Of a stretch of DNA of 43,264 nt, positions 1 to 9,323 are shown piece after piece. The position numbers and the translations under genes are program-made. Under the pieces are notes generated by a model. The model ran no database searches. It was given only the letters and a program-made list of their open reading frames with translations, and had not been told where the DNA came from. This stretch comes from Microseira wollei NIES-4236. Lineage in GTDB: Bacteria; Cyanobacteriota; Cyanobacteriia; Cyanobacteriales; Aerosakkonemataceae. The stretch's first letter is position 1; the number at the start of each line of letters is the position of its first letter. The DNA is taken from assembly GCF_020521235.1 (NCBI RefSeq), contig NZ_BLAY01000084.1, positions 1 through 43,264 on the forward strand. Reading direction: 5' to 3'.

Positions 1-518
1 GGGTTGGTGACGCTGACCCGATAATCTCCAAACGGCAAGTTGGGGAATTGGTAGCGTCCATCTGCCCCGGTGGGGGGCGAGTCTACCGTAGTGCCATCCG
101 GTCTGGTTAACCGCACGATGATGCCCGGGATGCCCTGTTCCCCTGCATCTTGTACTCCGTTGCCGTTGGCGTCGTTGTATACTGTGTCGCCAATTGTCCC
201 GGTTTGCGCTGGTTGTTGGGTAAAACCAAAATCCGCCGTTGGAATATTGGAGTTTTGGGCGTTGACCGCAATCGGGTTGGGTTGGGTTTGGGTGGGATTG
301 AACCCATTAGGTGGGTTGGTGACGCTGACCCGATAATCTCCAAACGGCAAGTTGGGGAATTGGTAGCGTCCATCTGCCCCGGTGGGGGGCGAGTCTACCG
401 TAGTGCCATCCGGTCTGGTTAACCGCACGATGATGCCCGCGATGCCCTGTTCCCCTGCATCTTGTACTCCGTTGCCGTTGGCGTCGTTGTATACTGTGTC
501 GCCAATTGTCCCGGTTGT
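1..518. repeat. Tandem 312-bp repeat encoding SdrD-B domains
   Basis: Bases 1-204 recur almost base for base at 313-516, a period of 312 bp (104 codons). The only differences noticed are a base or two, such as GGG versus GCG near 128 and 439. Such high identity points to recent duplication or gene conversion. Because the window begins inside a copy, more copies may lie to the left. Confidence 0.9.
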
Positions 519-2003
519 TGGGTTAGTTAAGGTAACCGATGCCGTGGCTTCCCTGAGAGTTGGATCTTCGGTTGAACGAACGTTAGCTAAGTTTGTTAAT
601 GTGTTTCCCTGGAAGTTAGCTGGCACTCGGAAAGTCACCTCTAATTGCCGCTCTTGGTTAGGTGTCAGCGTACCCAAGGTACAAGGAAAGGTATTTTGAC
701 AGGCAGGGTCGCTAACGGAGACGAGGGTTACCCCTTGTGGCAACGGATCGTTCAACACTACGCCCGTCGCCGTCGCAGTGCCGATTCCTCTGTTTCTGAC
801 CGTAATCCTAAAAGTTACGTCGCTACCGCGGGGTGCGGTATTGGCGAGCGGTGTTTTTGTAATATCCAGTAGGGGACTATCAATAGCTAAAGTAAAGACA
901 CCGGGGTAGTAAGCCTCACCCGTATTGTTAGTGCTAAAAGTAAATGTGGCGCTGCTTCTGTCGTTGCCCATCAGATCAGAAATATTAGCACCTGTGAGCA
1001 AATCGATGTCAATACCCAGTTGGTTATTAAAATTTGGCTCTCTGCTGTCGGTGAAAGCGCTAATAGTGCCGTTGAAAAAGTCGTTTTCGGGGCTGGTGGG
1101 ATTTGAAAGTGGCGTGTTGTTGAGAAGAACTCTATCCCCAGTAATAGTTGCATCCCCGTCATAAACAACCATGCCTAGCTTGGTTGTGAATGCGCCGCTA
1201 CCAGGCGTTCTAAAACCAGACAGAGTTACGCTTTCCCTAGCCTCAGTGCCATTTACCGAAGTGAATACCGTTGTCAGGCCATCGAAAACCGTCAGATTGC
1301 GGTAAGGCTCGTTCGGGTCGTTATACACCACGACCAAGCTCCAGCCTGCTTCGCTGTTTGGTTCTACTGTAGACAGGACATCGGCGACCCCATACGTACC
1401 ACTCCTAGCATTTCGTACAAGGGGGGTTACGTCAGCAAATCCTTGGTAAAACTGCCTTGCTCCCTGAACTTGAACATCGGCAGCTGTCAGGGAGGTGTAG
1501 TTAGCCTGCCCAGGTGGTTTAAATTTGACTTGATTGCGTTGTTGAGCGTTGGTCGAAATACCATGCCAGTATAGACCTGCCCAAAGAATTGTAGCGCCAG
1601 CAGGTATGTTGAGTTGGGCGGTGCTGGAGTTGAAGGTACTAGCATCACTGTCAACATCCAGATACTGCATGTTGTAGAACAAGTTGTTGGCGTTGGCGGT
1701 TGAGTTGCTATTTTGAGCTGTGCCGCAAGCAGGCCCTGTGTTATTGTTAACTGTCCTGGGCGGGTCTGAGCAAGTCATCAAGGTGTTACCGATGATGCGA
1801 ATATCTCCCGTCGCGTATCTGGTGTTTTCTGGATTTCTCGGCGTCAACTGGGACAAGGCTGGCTCAGCCGTTAACAGCGTTCCCAGAATCGGCAGCGCCC
1901 AAAAGCTTTGCTTGATTGGGGCAAGGAAACGGTTATAGAAACTAGGGCGACAAGACCCAGGGGCGTTCAACTCTCTCACAACCTTTTTAAACAATGCACT
2001 CAC
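1..2003 (-). CDS. Secreted DUF11 / SdrD-B-like repeat surface protein (3' end outside window)
   Basis: An open frame reads leftwards from a GTG at 2003 to base 1 without a stop, so the C-terminus is missing. The GTG lies 7 bases after the stop of the upstream gene, with AAGG about 10 bases before it. Residues 1-52 form a basic start plus a hydrophobic stretch (WALPILGTLLTAEPALS), a likely signal peptide. Next comes a ~300-residue region with WAGLYWHG and YNDPNEPYRN motifs, as in large cyanobacterial surface proteins; then a DUF11 (Ig-like) domain starting near LDITKTPLANT; then SdrD-B-like domains with the GDTVYNDANGNGVQDAGE calcium-binding-type motif. At least two SdrD-B copies are visible and they are almost identical. 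It is probably exported and displayed on the surface or sheath; adhesion is inferred from family resemblance only. Confidence 0.8.
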   Translation of the reverse strand, partial: MSALFKKVVRELNAPGSCRPSFYNRFLAPIKQSFWALPILGTLLTAEPALSQLTPRNPENTRYATGDIRIIGNTLMTCSDPPRTVNNNTGPACGTAQNSNSTANANNLFYNMQYLDVDSDASTFNSSTAQLNIPAGATILWAGLYWHGISTNAQQRNQVKFKPPGQANYTSLTAADVQVQGARQFYQGFADVTPLVRNARSGTYGVADVLSTVEPNSEAGWSLVVVYNDPNEPYRNLTVFDGLTTVFTSVNGTEARESVTLSGFRTPGSGAFTTKLGMVVYDGDATITGDRVLLNNTPLSNPTSPENDFFNGTISAFTDSREPNFNNQLGIDIDLLTGANISDLMGNDRSSATFTFSTNNTGEAYYPGVFTLAIDSPLLDITKTPLANTAPRGSDVTFRITVRNRGIGTATATGVVLNDPLPQGVTLVSVSDPACQNTFPCTLGTLTPNQERQLEVTFRVPANFQGNTLTNLANVRSTEDPTLREATASVTLTNPTTGTIGDTVYNDANGNGVQDAGEQGIAGIIVRLTRPDGTTVDSPPTGADGRYQFPNLPFGDYRVSVTNPPNGFNPTQTQPNPIAVNAQNSNIPTADFGFTQQPAQTGTIGDTVYNDANGNGVQDAGEQGIPGIIVRLTRPDGTTVDSPPTGADGRYQFPNLPFGDYRVSVTN

Positions 2004-2010
2004 GGCGGCT

Positions 2011-4017
2011 CTACCTTGGCGTTAGGACAGAGGATGGAATCGACCGGATAACGGCGTTAATCGCCGGTTCGGAAGTACCATATTGGGGATGGGTGGCGAT
2101 CGCGCTCACTCTTTCTCCCGGTGGCAAAGCAGCAATTTTGAGCGAGAACAAGCCTTCTGCATTCGCTTCTGTAGTAGCGATCGCAATGCTCAATGGCCCT
2201 CGCTCCAAGCTGTTTTCACCCACCCGGTAAATTTCCACAGTTGCACCCGGAGTCGCCTTCCCTGCTAAAGTTACGCTCCCATCCGACGGTGCGTTGAAAA
2301 ATTCCCGACTGACAAATTGCGGTGCATCAATGCCAAAATTCCCGGTTTTCCGTCGCTGTTGATGGCTTTCCATCCGGGGATTGGGGCCATCCCCGATTTG
2401 GTAAGCATGGACATCGGTATTCAATTGCGTTACCAAGTCAATACTCAATCCGCGCAGTCCCGAAAACTGGTTCGCGCGAATCACGTTGCGATCGCTATTC
2501 GGAAATGCCGCCACCACCACCCCAGGTCCCGGTTGGTCGCTAATCCGATTGTTCGCCACCTCGTGGTCTTCTCCCATCAGGTATATTGCGGCTCTTCGGT
2601 AGCGTCTGCCGTTACTGGCGATCGCATTAGAGCGAATCTTCGCCGACCCATTTGGTTTAAACAAATAAATCGCGCTCCCCGCATTATCCCGAATGATGTT
2701 CCCCACTATTTCTGTGTTAGAAATTACACCTTCCAGCCGAATCGCATCGGGCATTCCCGCAAAGCCATTACACTCCAAAATATTTCCTTCAATCAGCAAG
2801 TTATTCGCCGCCACGGCGGTAATAATAGCGCTACCATCGTGATTGGCAATAATATTGCCCCGGATTGTCGTCCCCAAGCTATTAAAAACGTAGACGCCAA
2901 ACGCCGAAGTTCTAGGCAATTTCGCCGGTTTGGCACTCAAATACCTAGCAAAAAACCCAACCAAAGGACGGAAAAACGAATCCGTAATCGGCGTTTCCGG
3001 CGGTTCTGGAACTTCTTCCGCAATATTTTGCGGTCTTTGTCGCGCGAACACCCGCAGCCTTCTACCATCTTGTGAATACTCCCCCACTGGCGGAATGCCC
3101 AACCAATTGTTCTCGATCAACACATTTTTTGGTGGAACATCGCGGCGGCGGTATGGAAAGCTACTCGCCGGAGGTTGCTGTCTGCTAGTATCCGGCGGCG
3201 GTAAGCGGTGAGAAATAAAGATATCTGCGGGGGGCGTCGTTGCCGTCGCCCTATGACGCGAAGTAAACCCGTATACACTCAATCCCCGTATTATTACGTT
3301 ATCCGCAGCAACGGAAAAGCCGCGTAACACCTCGCGACCGGGTGCGGGCAAGATCGCAATCACCGGACGGGAAATAGGCGGCAGGACGACGGGCGAGCCG
3401 AGGGGCAGTTGGGCAGAGGAGCAGAGGTGCAGAGGTGCAGAGGAGGAGATGGGGAGATGGGGAGATGATGGAGATGATGGAGATGAGGAAGACTCTTGAA
3501 GTAGAAGTAATTTCTTCCCCATCTCCCCTGCTCCCCTGCTCCCCTGCTCCCCTGCTCCCCTGCTCCCCATCTGCGTCCCCATAGGGGCAGCGTTATAACC
3601 GGGTTGAGTAGTGCCATCGACTACCACGGGGACGCTTAACGGCGGTAACACCTCGGTCAGGCGGATGGTGGTGGCGGTAGGCGGTAGGTTAAATTCGATT
3701 CTGGAAGATTCGCCAGATTGTAGGGGTGAGACTTGCGATCGCTCTACCCCAGAAAGCCGCTCTAGCGGTAAAGTACCATTGACAACTTCAATCGCCTCGC
3801 GCAAAGTCAGCCCCTCATCCGCCTGCACCGGGCCATCTTGGTTACTATTAACTACTACCCGCAGCGGTACAGTAGAAGCCAACACCCCATCGGATAAAAG
3901 CAAACAGGAAACCGCAAACCCTAAAAAATAGGTAATTGGTAATGGGTAATTGGTAATAGACTTTCTATTACTTATGACCCATAACTTATTACCTCGTGTG
4001 CAACCTATCGCGTTCAT
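2011..4017 (-). CDS. Secreted right-handed parallel beta-helix protein
   Basis: A 668-residue protein. A hydrophobic segment near residues 30-48 (FLGFAVSCLLLSDGVLAS) looks like a signal peptide. The core, about residues 225-560, carries the short N-rich turns of pectate-lyase-like beta-helices (GNIIANHDGSAII, IEGNILECNGF, NAIASNGRRY, NNRISDQPGPG). An Ig-like segment follows (about 580-650, GSVTLAGKATPGATVEIYRVG). No pectate-lyase catalytic set was recognised, so enzyme activity is not claimed. Two stretches come from dispersed repeats: part of the N-terminus (TNYPLPITY) and a low-complexity segment at about residues 145-210 rich in G/E then S/P. It ends 7 bases before the next gene's start and begins 32 bases after the barrel gene, so it is probably in the same operon. 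Confidence 0.8.
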   Translation of the reverse strand: MNAIGCTRGNKLWVISNRKSITNYPLPITYFLGFAVSCLLLSDGVLASTVPLRVVVNSNQDGPVQADEGLTLREAIEVVNGTLPLERLSGVERSQVSPLQSGESSRIEFNLPPTATTIRLTEVLPPLSVPVVVDGTTQPGYNAAPMGTQMGSRGAGEQGSRGAGEMGKKLLLLQESSSSPSSPSSPHLPISSSAPLHLCSSAQLPLGSPVVLPPISRPVIAILPAPGREVLRGFSVAADNVIIRGLSVYGFTSRHRATATTPPADIFISHRLPPPDTSRQQPPASSFPYRRRDVPPKNVLIENNWLGIPPVGEYSQDGRRLRVFARQRPQNIAEEVPEPPETPITDSFFRPLVGFFARYLSAKPAKLPRTSAFGVYVFNSLGTTIRGNIIANHDGSAIITAVAANNLLIEGNILECNGFAGMPDAIRLEGVISNTEIVGNIIRDNAGSAIYLFKPNGSAKIRSNAIASNGRRYRRAAIYLMGEDHEVANNRISDQPGPGVVVAAFPNSDRNVIRANQFSGLRGLSIDLVTQLNTDVHAYQIGDGPNPRMESHQQRRKTGNFGIDAPQFVSREFFNAPSDGSVTLAGKATPGATVEIYRVGENSLERGPLSIAIATTEANAEGLFSLKIAALPPGERVSAIATHPQYGTSEPAINAVIRSIPSSVLTPR
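3405..3590. repeat. Low-complexity dispersed repeat inside the beta-helix gene
   Basis: On the plus strand this holds GCAGAGGTGCAGAG-type units and GGGGAGATG units, then about five CCCCTGCTC 9-mers. It adds about 60 residues to the protein in frame (GSRGAGEQGSRGAGE, then an S/P-rich run). Similar GGGGCCCAGG-type sequence lies in the dioxygenase gene near 11290. Confidence 0.8.
3925..3998. repeat. 7-mer-like repeat (GGTAATTGGTAATGG) overlapping the 5' end of the beta-helix gene
   Basis: Units of GGTAATTG/GGTAATGG followed by an imperfect mirrored part. The array lies within codons 7-32 of the downstream protein, so the residues just before its signal sequence are repeat-encoded, or the true start lies further in. 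Confidence 0.7.
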
Positions 4018-4049
4018 CGGTAGTGAATCCTAACTCATTATTTGCCTGG

Positions 4050-7000
4050 TCAGTGGTGTTCTATAAAGTTAGTTAACTCATCAAAAATACTCAAAAACTT
4101 CAGCGTTGCTGCCAGCGGTTCTGTATGGGGTTTCAACTCTGTCTGCGACTCGGATACAGATGCATCTTCCATACCCGAACTTATCGGTAAATTAGCAGCA
4201 ACGGGAACAACTTCGCTTTCTCTTTGTTGACGCGGTACAACTCTTTGGCGACCAAATCCACCAAACAGTTCGTTAACCTTAAACGTTACTTGGAAATACG
4301 GTCCGCCTTCGGATCTAAAACCGCTAAAATCCCGGTCATCCACGCTACCGAAACTATAACCCAACCCCAAACGCAAATCCGGCGTCAGATAATAGCCAAA
4401 CTCCGCCGCCCAACCCCATTCGTTGTAGTCTTCTTGACCAATCCAGCGCACCTCACCAGCAATGTCGGTTCTGTACCCCAAGCGGTAAGTTGCCCGCAAT
4501 TGTGCCAAGTTTGTCGCCGTATTATTGCTGTAATTTCGGGCTAAATTAAAATCGCTGATGCGAAACGCATATTTGCCGTAAAATTCCCAGCGCCAATTCG
4601 GAGCATAAATCGCTTCCAAGGCAAACAAATGATCCGTTGAATCCGTACTGGTTCCTTGGAGAATTTCATCATAAGTTTGGGCGGGATTGCGACGAAATTC
4701 ATACCGCATCAAAGCGTTAAACTTATCATCCTCCGGATCGCGATAAGCAAACCCAACTCGCAGGTTAATCGTATCATCTAAATCCCGCAACAACTGGTTA
4801 GAAGAATTCGCCTGGTAATAGCGCAACAACGCCGTAATCGAACGAGATATTTTGCCCGCCGCCCCCACTTCGATTAGCATATTGTCACCGCGAAAACTGC
4901 CGGTGCTGTATTCAAAGCGCCCGCTGGCTTTGAAATCCGGATTATCGGTATATTCGAGTCCGATACTATAGCTATCGCCAGAACCTAATCCCAAGGAAGC
5001 GGCACTTTGTCCCACCGCAAAGGGTTGGGGAAACCGTCTCCCCGCAGCAGTGCGACCAAAGATATTGTCCGAAACTCGTTCGTAACCCAGCAGCAAGCGC
5101 AGTCCGGGTGCAATCCGAATCCGCGACCTGATTCCCAGCGCCCCCTGTCCGATGACATTCCCAAAACCGCTGAGGACCGAATAGCGGCTGCTCATCGTGG
5201 TATCTTTAAAAAGTTCCCGCTCGACTATCGTGTCTAAACTGGTAATCGAGTTGTTCGTTAGCAGTCCTCCGTCAAAAAACTGGTGCGCCAGTCGCATCGT
5301 CACCCCGGGAAACGCCGCCCAATCTAACCCAAAAGTCGTGCGAGTCGGATAAAGTGGGTCGCTTGAACCTCCTAAGTTTTGTTCGTGTTGGGCGCGGAAT
5401 GTCAGCAGCGGCGACCTCGCCCCCTCGTTGCTCAATCTTTCTAGCAACGGCACGTTTAACCGGGCTACGATCTGGTTCGCATCCTCATCCAAATCTCCCG
5501 CCCGGTCTTCCCGCACGCGGTTGACGTAACTTAAACTGAAATCTGCCCTACCAATTCGCTGGCGCAGTCCCGCACTAAACGTGTTGAGGGTATTATCCAA
5601 CCGACTGCCGGGACGCGCTTCCACCCCTGGGTTAAATAAATCGGGCAAATCCGTTCTTACCGCCGAAGCAATGCCGAAATTTCTTTCGTAGTCGTATTGA
5701 ACTTCTAGCGCCGTTGTGGTAGTAATTGCCGCCGAGAGCGAAGCGCCGTAACGAGTTTGACCGGGTGAAAAGCTAACAGTGGCATTGTTGAGGAAGTTTT
5801 CTTCCACCGAACGGTAGTAGGCGCGTCCTGCTAACCAGGATGCGATCGCACCATTCACCTCCAAACGATACGCCGACCCGCTGCGATTCCCCCGGAAAAT
5901 AAAATCATTATTCGATCTGGCATATTCCCCCACAATCCGTCCGTTGTTTCCCAAGGACACCATGAAATCGAATCCAAACAGATCGAATTCCCGCATCCCC
6001 ATATCTTCCCGCCAGTAGGTCACCCCAGCAAAAGCAGGACGATTGATCGATTGATTAAAGTTATACTGCAACCGCCCCGCAACGATGCTGGTATCGCTCC
6101 CGCCTTCGTGTTGGTAGGTGACCACAATTCGCCGCACCAGCAGCGACGAAGCCCCCGCCGTCCCGGTATTGAACAAGTCAAACTCGGTAGCTTGGATAGG
6201 ACGGCGGAACCTCAACGTACCTCGGTCGTAATCGATTTCGTAATCGGGACCCCGCGATAGTTGTCGGCGTTCTAAAACCGTACCCGGTCGGTTAAGTTCT
6301 TCGGTTTCAATAAAAATGTTCTCGCTTCCCGGTACAACCAAACGACGGGATAAAAAGTACAACCCGCTAGTCCCGTCGGGGACGATCGCATCCCGCTGGA
6401 ATCCCTGGGTATCGGGAGAAAACAGCGCCGTTACCTGGAGGCTGCCAAAACTGTAATTCGCTTTAAACCCATGCAGGGCGCGGTTGTTGGCGCTAAACAG
6501 TTGGGAAGCTCTAGAAAATTCGTTCGTGTAATAATCCCCCCACATACCGTAGTCGGGTTCGCCTCCCGGCCTGCGGGAAGCACGCTCAAACCGGACGTAG
6601 AAGCTATCCCTAGAAGGAGTAATGTAATCAACCCTAGAACTATCCCCGTAGACGGGATATTGTTGTTCGCAAAACTGGATACCGCCAAAGATGCGGTTAT
6701 TCCCATCGCAAGTTTGATTCAGGGCGCGCGCCGTATTAAACGCCCCGGTAAACAACCATTCTCCCACCGGCCCGGTGGCAAATAAGGCCGCATCAAAGTC
6801 AACTTCCGTCCCGCCCAAGTCGTCGGGGTTGAGGAAGTCGCGCATACTACCCCAAAAGTTGGTTCCCCGCGGACCAATTCTCAAATTAGCGACACCGGAA
6901 ACAATCGAGGGACGCAAGTTGGGCACAAATTCCACTTGGGTGTAAGCAACGATTTCCGCTGGTTCAGCTTCGTCGAAGTTGGAGAAGGGCGGTTGTTCGC

Positions 7001-8243
7001 TGGGGAGTCCATCGGGACTGTAGGGGGTGGCGCGTTCTCCGGCTAAGCTTCTACCCCTAACTCCCAAAATTGCTGCCCTGACGCGGACTTGCTGCGCTTG
7101 CAACGAAGATTGCAATGAGACTGTAAATCTGCCGTCGCGGGCGATCGCTTGAAATCCAGGTTGGTCTTCTTCTTGGTCAGCACCGACAAACTGACCGGCA
7201 CTGGTAGTTAAAGTCACAACTGTGTCCCCTTTGAGGGGTTGGTTTTCTGAGTCGGTAATAGTGCCGGTAATCGTTACAGTTGAACGACCATCGGCGCGCA
7301 CGCTCCTGTCGCCCTCTGGTAATATTTCTAACTTCGCTGCATTATTTTCTACATTCAGGCGCACTTCCACCGGCGCGTCATTACCTGCTTGGACGGTAAT
7401 GACGTTTTCCCCTTGTCTGAGGCGGATGTTGTACCAAGTTTGGGTAATTAGGTTTTGAGAAGAGTCGCGCTCTTTTTGGGTGGGGGTTTCGGGGTCGAGG
7501 GTATTGCCGTTGATTTTAATTTCTAGGGTTTGGTCGGCAGGATATTGCACAATCAGGCTGGTGGTGCGTTCTCCAATCGTCCCCGGCTGGGGATTGAGGA
7601 TTCGCACCCCAGAACTTGCCCCGGCGGGCAGTTGTGCGTTGAGTTGTAGGGGCCCGTTTAACGAGGCCAGAAACCGGGTTTCTGAGTTTCTGGTAAAACC
7701 CGCCCCTACCTCACTACTTGCTTGCGCTACAGCATCCGCGTGGGTCAGCAGTTGCGGTTCTGCACCAGCTTCTGCCTTTGGCTGGTCAGCTGTGGAAGAT
7801 TTAACCAAATATCCGCGTTTCCACGTAGCCTCCCCGAGGGAGACTTCGCTTGCTGTCTGCTTGGCTGGGAGAAGCTCATCAGTAGTCAGTAGGGAAAAAG
7901 ATTCCTCTTTCTCCCATCTCTCCCCAACGGGTTTTGAGCCACTAGACGCGCTCTGGGAGACTTCGTTTGCTGACTCCACGGCTTTTAGGGGGTTTTCGCA
8001 GGGTAGCGAAAGATGCTGCCCTATGAGGTCATCTAAGTGGTAACCCGTAAATGCCCTGTCTTGACCCGATGCCAATATCTCGAGGGCGGGTTCATATAGG
8101 CTGTTCGTTTGAGGCAGAGATAGTGTGTCAGGCCCGCCCCTACACAATAAAATCTGGTCGTTTACTGCTTGGGCATTTGCTGGTGGCAAAACTACCACCA
8201 CTCCCAGCAGGGTTGGTATAAAAAAGTCCCGAAAAGTTGTCAT
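4050..8243 (-). CDS. Large outer-membrane beta-barrel protein with Ig-like N-terminal domains
   Basis: The frame is open from 8282, but ATG 8243 is the likelier start because it begins directly with a signal peptide (MTTFRDFFIPTLLGVVVVLPPANA), giving 1397 residues. After the signal comes a ~170-residue poorly conserved stretch, partly built from dispersed repeats. Next is an Ig-like domain (about 215-300, ILNPQPGTIGERTTSLIVQY), then a Big_1/invasin-like domain (about 305-395, GRSTVTITGTITDSENQPLKGDTVV). The last ~930 residues are alternating amphipathic strands rich in aromatic residues (RLEYSTGSF-like, YYLTPDLRLGLGYSFGS), typical of a many-stranded outer-membrane barrel. No TonB box or plug was recognised. 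It sits between two exported proteins in one operon; a role in export or anchoring of its neighbours is inference. Confidence 0.75.
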   Translation of the reverse strand: MTTFRDFFIPTLLGVVVVLPPANAQAVNDQILLCRGGPDTLSLPQTNSLYEPALEILASGQDRAFTGYHLDDLIGQHLSLPCENPLKAVESANEVSQSASSGSKPVGERWEKEESFSLLTTDELLPAKQTASEVSLGEATWKRGYLVKSSTADQPKAEAGAEPQLLTHADAVAQASSEVGAGFTRNSETRFLASLNGPLQLNAQLPAGASSGVRILNPQPGTIGERTTSLIVQYPADQTLEIKINGNTLDPETPTQKERDSSQNLITQTWYNIRLRQGENVITVQAGNDAPVEVRLNVENNAAKLEILPEGDRSVRADGRSTVTITGTITDSENQPLKGDTVVTLTTSAGQFVGADQEEDQPGFQAIARDGRFTVSLQSSLQAQQVRVRAAILGVRGRSLAGERATPYSPDGLPSEQPPFSNFDEAEPAEIVAYTQVEFVPNLRPSIVSGVANLRIGPRGTNFWGSMRDFLNPDDLGGTEVDFDAALFATGPVGEWLFTGAFNTARALNQTCDGNNRIFGGIQFCEQQYPVYGDSSRVDYITPSRDSFYVRFERASRRPGGEPDYGMWGDYYTNEFSRASQLFSANNRALHGFKANYSFGSLQVTALFSPDTQGFQRDAIVPDGTSGLYFLSRRLVVPGSENIFIETEELNRPGTVLERRQLSRGPDYEIDYDRGTLRFRRPIQATEFDLFNTGTAGASSLLVRRIVVTYQHEGGSDTSIVAGRLQYNFNQSINRPAFAGVTYWREDMGMREFDLFGFDFMVSLGNNGRIVGEYARSNNDFIFRGNRSGSAYRLEVNGAIASWLAGRAYYRSVEENFLNNATVSFSPGQTRYGASLSAAITTTTALEVQYDYERNFGIASAVRTDLPDLFNPGVEARPGSRLDNTLNTFSAGLRQRIGRADFSLSYVNRVREDRAGDLDEDANQIVARLNVPLLERLSNEGARSPLLTFRAQHEQNLGGSSDPLYPTRTTFGLDWAAFPGVTMRLAHQFFDGGLLTNNSITSLDTIVERELFKDTTMSSRYSVLSGFGNVIGQGALGIRSRIRIAPGLRLLLGYERVSDNIFGRTAAGRRFPQPFAVGQSAASLGLGSGDSYSIGLEYTDNPDFKASGRFEYSTGSFRGDNMLIEVGAAGKISRSITALLRYYQANSSNQLLRDLDDTINLRVGFAYRDPEDDKFNALMRYEFRRNPAQTYDEILQGTSTDSTDHLFALEAIYAPNWRWEFYGKYAFRISDFNLARNYSNNTATNLAQLRATYRLGYRTDIAGEVRWIGQEDYNEWGWAAEFGYYLTPDLRLGLGYSFGSVDDRDFSGFRSEGGPYFQVTFKVNELFGGFGRQRVVPRQQRESEVVPVAANLPISSGMEDASVSESQTELKPHTEPLAATLKFLSIFDELTNFIEHH
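7664..7712. repeat. Dispersed repeat (AGAAACCGGGTTTCT ... TAAAACCCGCCCCTAC) in the barrel gene
   Basis: The palindrome AGAAACCGGGTTTCT is followed by TTCTGGTAAAACCCGCCCCTAC. The same two blocks recur near 33095-33145, and the second near 30648. Here they are translated in frame (GFTRNSETRFLASLNG) in the linker between signal peptide and Ig domain. Confidence 0.75.
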
Positions 8244-8348
8244 TGAGCGAAGCCCCAGACAAATCGCACAGAAAAATATCAATGGTTAGCTTTTTTCAAT
8301 GCCCCCTGCAATCAATTAAAAATTCAAAACCCAATTAATTTTGAAGTT

Positions 8349-9323
8349 TTAATTATTCGATTGCTCTTCACCAAATGCAGGCGTTACCCCAAAGTTCATC
8401 CTTACTGTTCCACCCGGTTCTAGGCGGACTAGACGCGACTGACTATTTCTTTCTATGAAATACAGGTTGGGCGCCAAAGTGTATCCCGGTAAGCTGCTCA
8501 AATCCAAAGTCCCAGTTCGATTACCCGCAATTACGTTGGCAACTGAAAATAGTCCATTGGCATCGGTGGTAACGCGATTGCCATCATCCAAAAAGATTAC
8601 CGCATTCGGTACACCTGGTTCTCCTGGTTGTTGCTCGCCGTCAAAGTTTTTATCGACGAACACGCGACCGATTAGCGTACCACAATCTGAGACAATTCCG
8701 GGACGAATTTGCACTCTGTGACTTGCCACATTACTCCTGATATTTCGCCCTCTGCTAGTGCCAATCACTTCCGCTACGTTACGACCATTACCTCTAATCG
8801 CATCTGGCGTCAATGTCACGGCATAAACAATATTAAGAATTTGTCTCGGCGCTAAGTTTAGCGGAACGCGAAATGTAATCCTTCGATTGGAAACATCAGG
8901 GTTAGGTAGCTCTACACGAGTAGATTGGTTCCCATCTGTCAAGGCTGCTTGTATTGATTTAGCCTGGAAGTTCAATCCTAAAGGTAAGGTGTCTTGAACT
9001 TCTAAATCTCTGACGTTAGCTTGCCCCGTATTTCTCACCTGTAGGCGGTAAACCACAGTATCTCCGGGTTCTGCGGCAGCTTTATCTGCCGTTTTTATCA
9101 CCTCTATTGTGGCTGCAACAACAACTGCATTCACCGAAGTTTGGTTCGATTGAACGTTCTGCACCGCTCCCAGAGCAGCATCTTGGAAGTTGGCAGTGCC
9201 CGTGTTAGTAATTGTAACGGTTTGAGCGGTGGCGCTTGACCAAAGGCCCGATACTAACCAAGGGATTGCGAGGGCTACTAAAAGCAATCCTCCTTGCCCA
9301 AGTCGCTGTTTCACAAGTTTCAT
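8349..9323 (-). CDS. Secreted DUF11-domain protein with a C-terminal SdrD-B-like domain
   Basis: A 324-residue protein. A signal peptide (LLLVALAIPWLVSGLWSSATAQ) ends near residue 34. A short strand region is followed by a DUF11 domain at about 70-200 (IEVIKTADKAAAEPGDTVVYRLQVRN, read in two parts) and an SdrD-B/carboxypeptidase-regulatory-like domain at about 212-300 (GRVFVDKNFDGEQQPGEPG, ANGLFSV). It is the first gene of the minus-strand surface cluster, about 105 bases before the barrel gene. It has the same domain types as the partial protein at the window's left edge, but only one copy of each. Likely exported and surface- or periplasm-exposed; the exact function is unknown. Confidence 0.8.
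   Translation of the reverse strand: MKLVKQRLGQGGLLLVALAIPWLVSGLWSSATAQTVTITNTGTANFQDAALGAVQNVQSNQTSVNAVVVAATIEVIKTADKAAAEPGDTVVYRLQVRNTGQANVRDLEVQDTLPLGLNFQAKSIQAALTDGNQSTRVELPNPDVSNRRITFRVPLNLAPRQILNIVYAVTLTPDAIRGNGRNVAEVIGTSRGRNIRSNVASHRVQIRPGIVSDCGTLIGRVFVDKNFDGEQQPGEPGVPNAVIFLDDGNRVTTDANGLFSVANVIAGNRTGTLDLSSLPGYTLAPNLYFIERNSQSRLVRLEPGGTVRMNFGVTPAFGEEQSNN

Noticed and set aside
3360-3617. Second protein on the minus strand within the beta-helix gene
   Set aside because: It is a shifted-frame reading of the translated 9-mer repeat and has no independent support.
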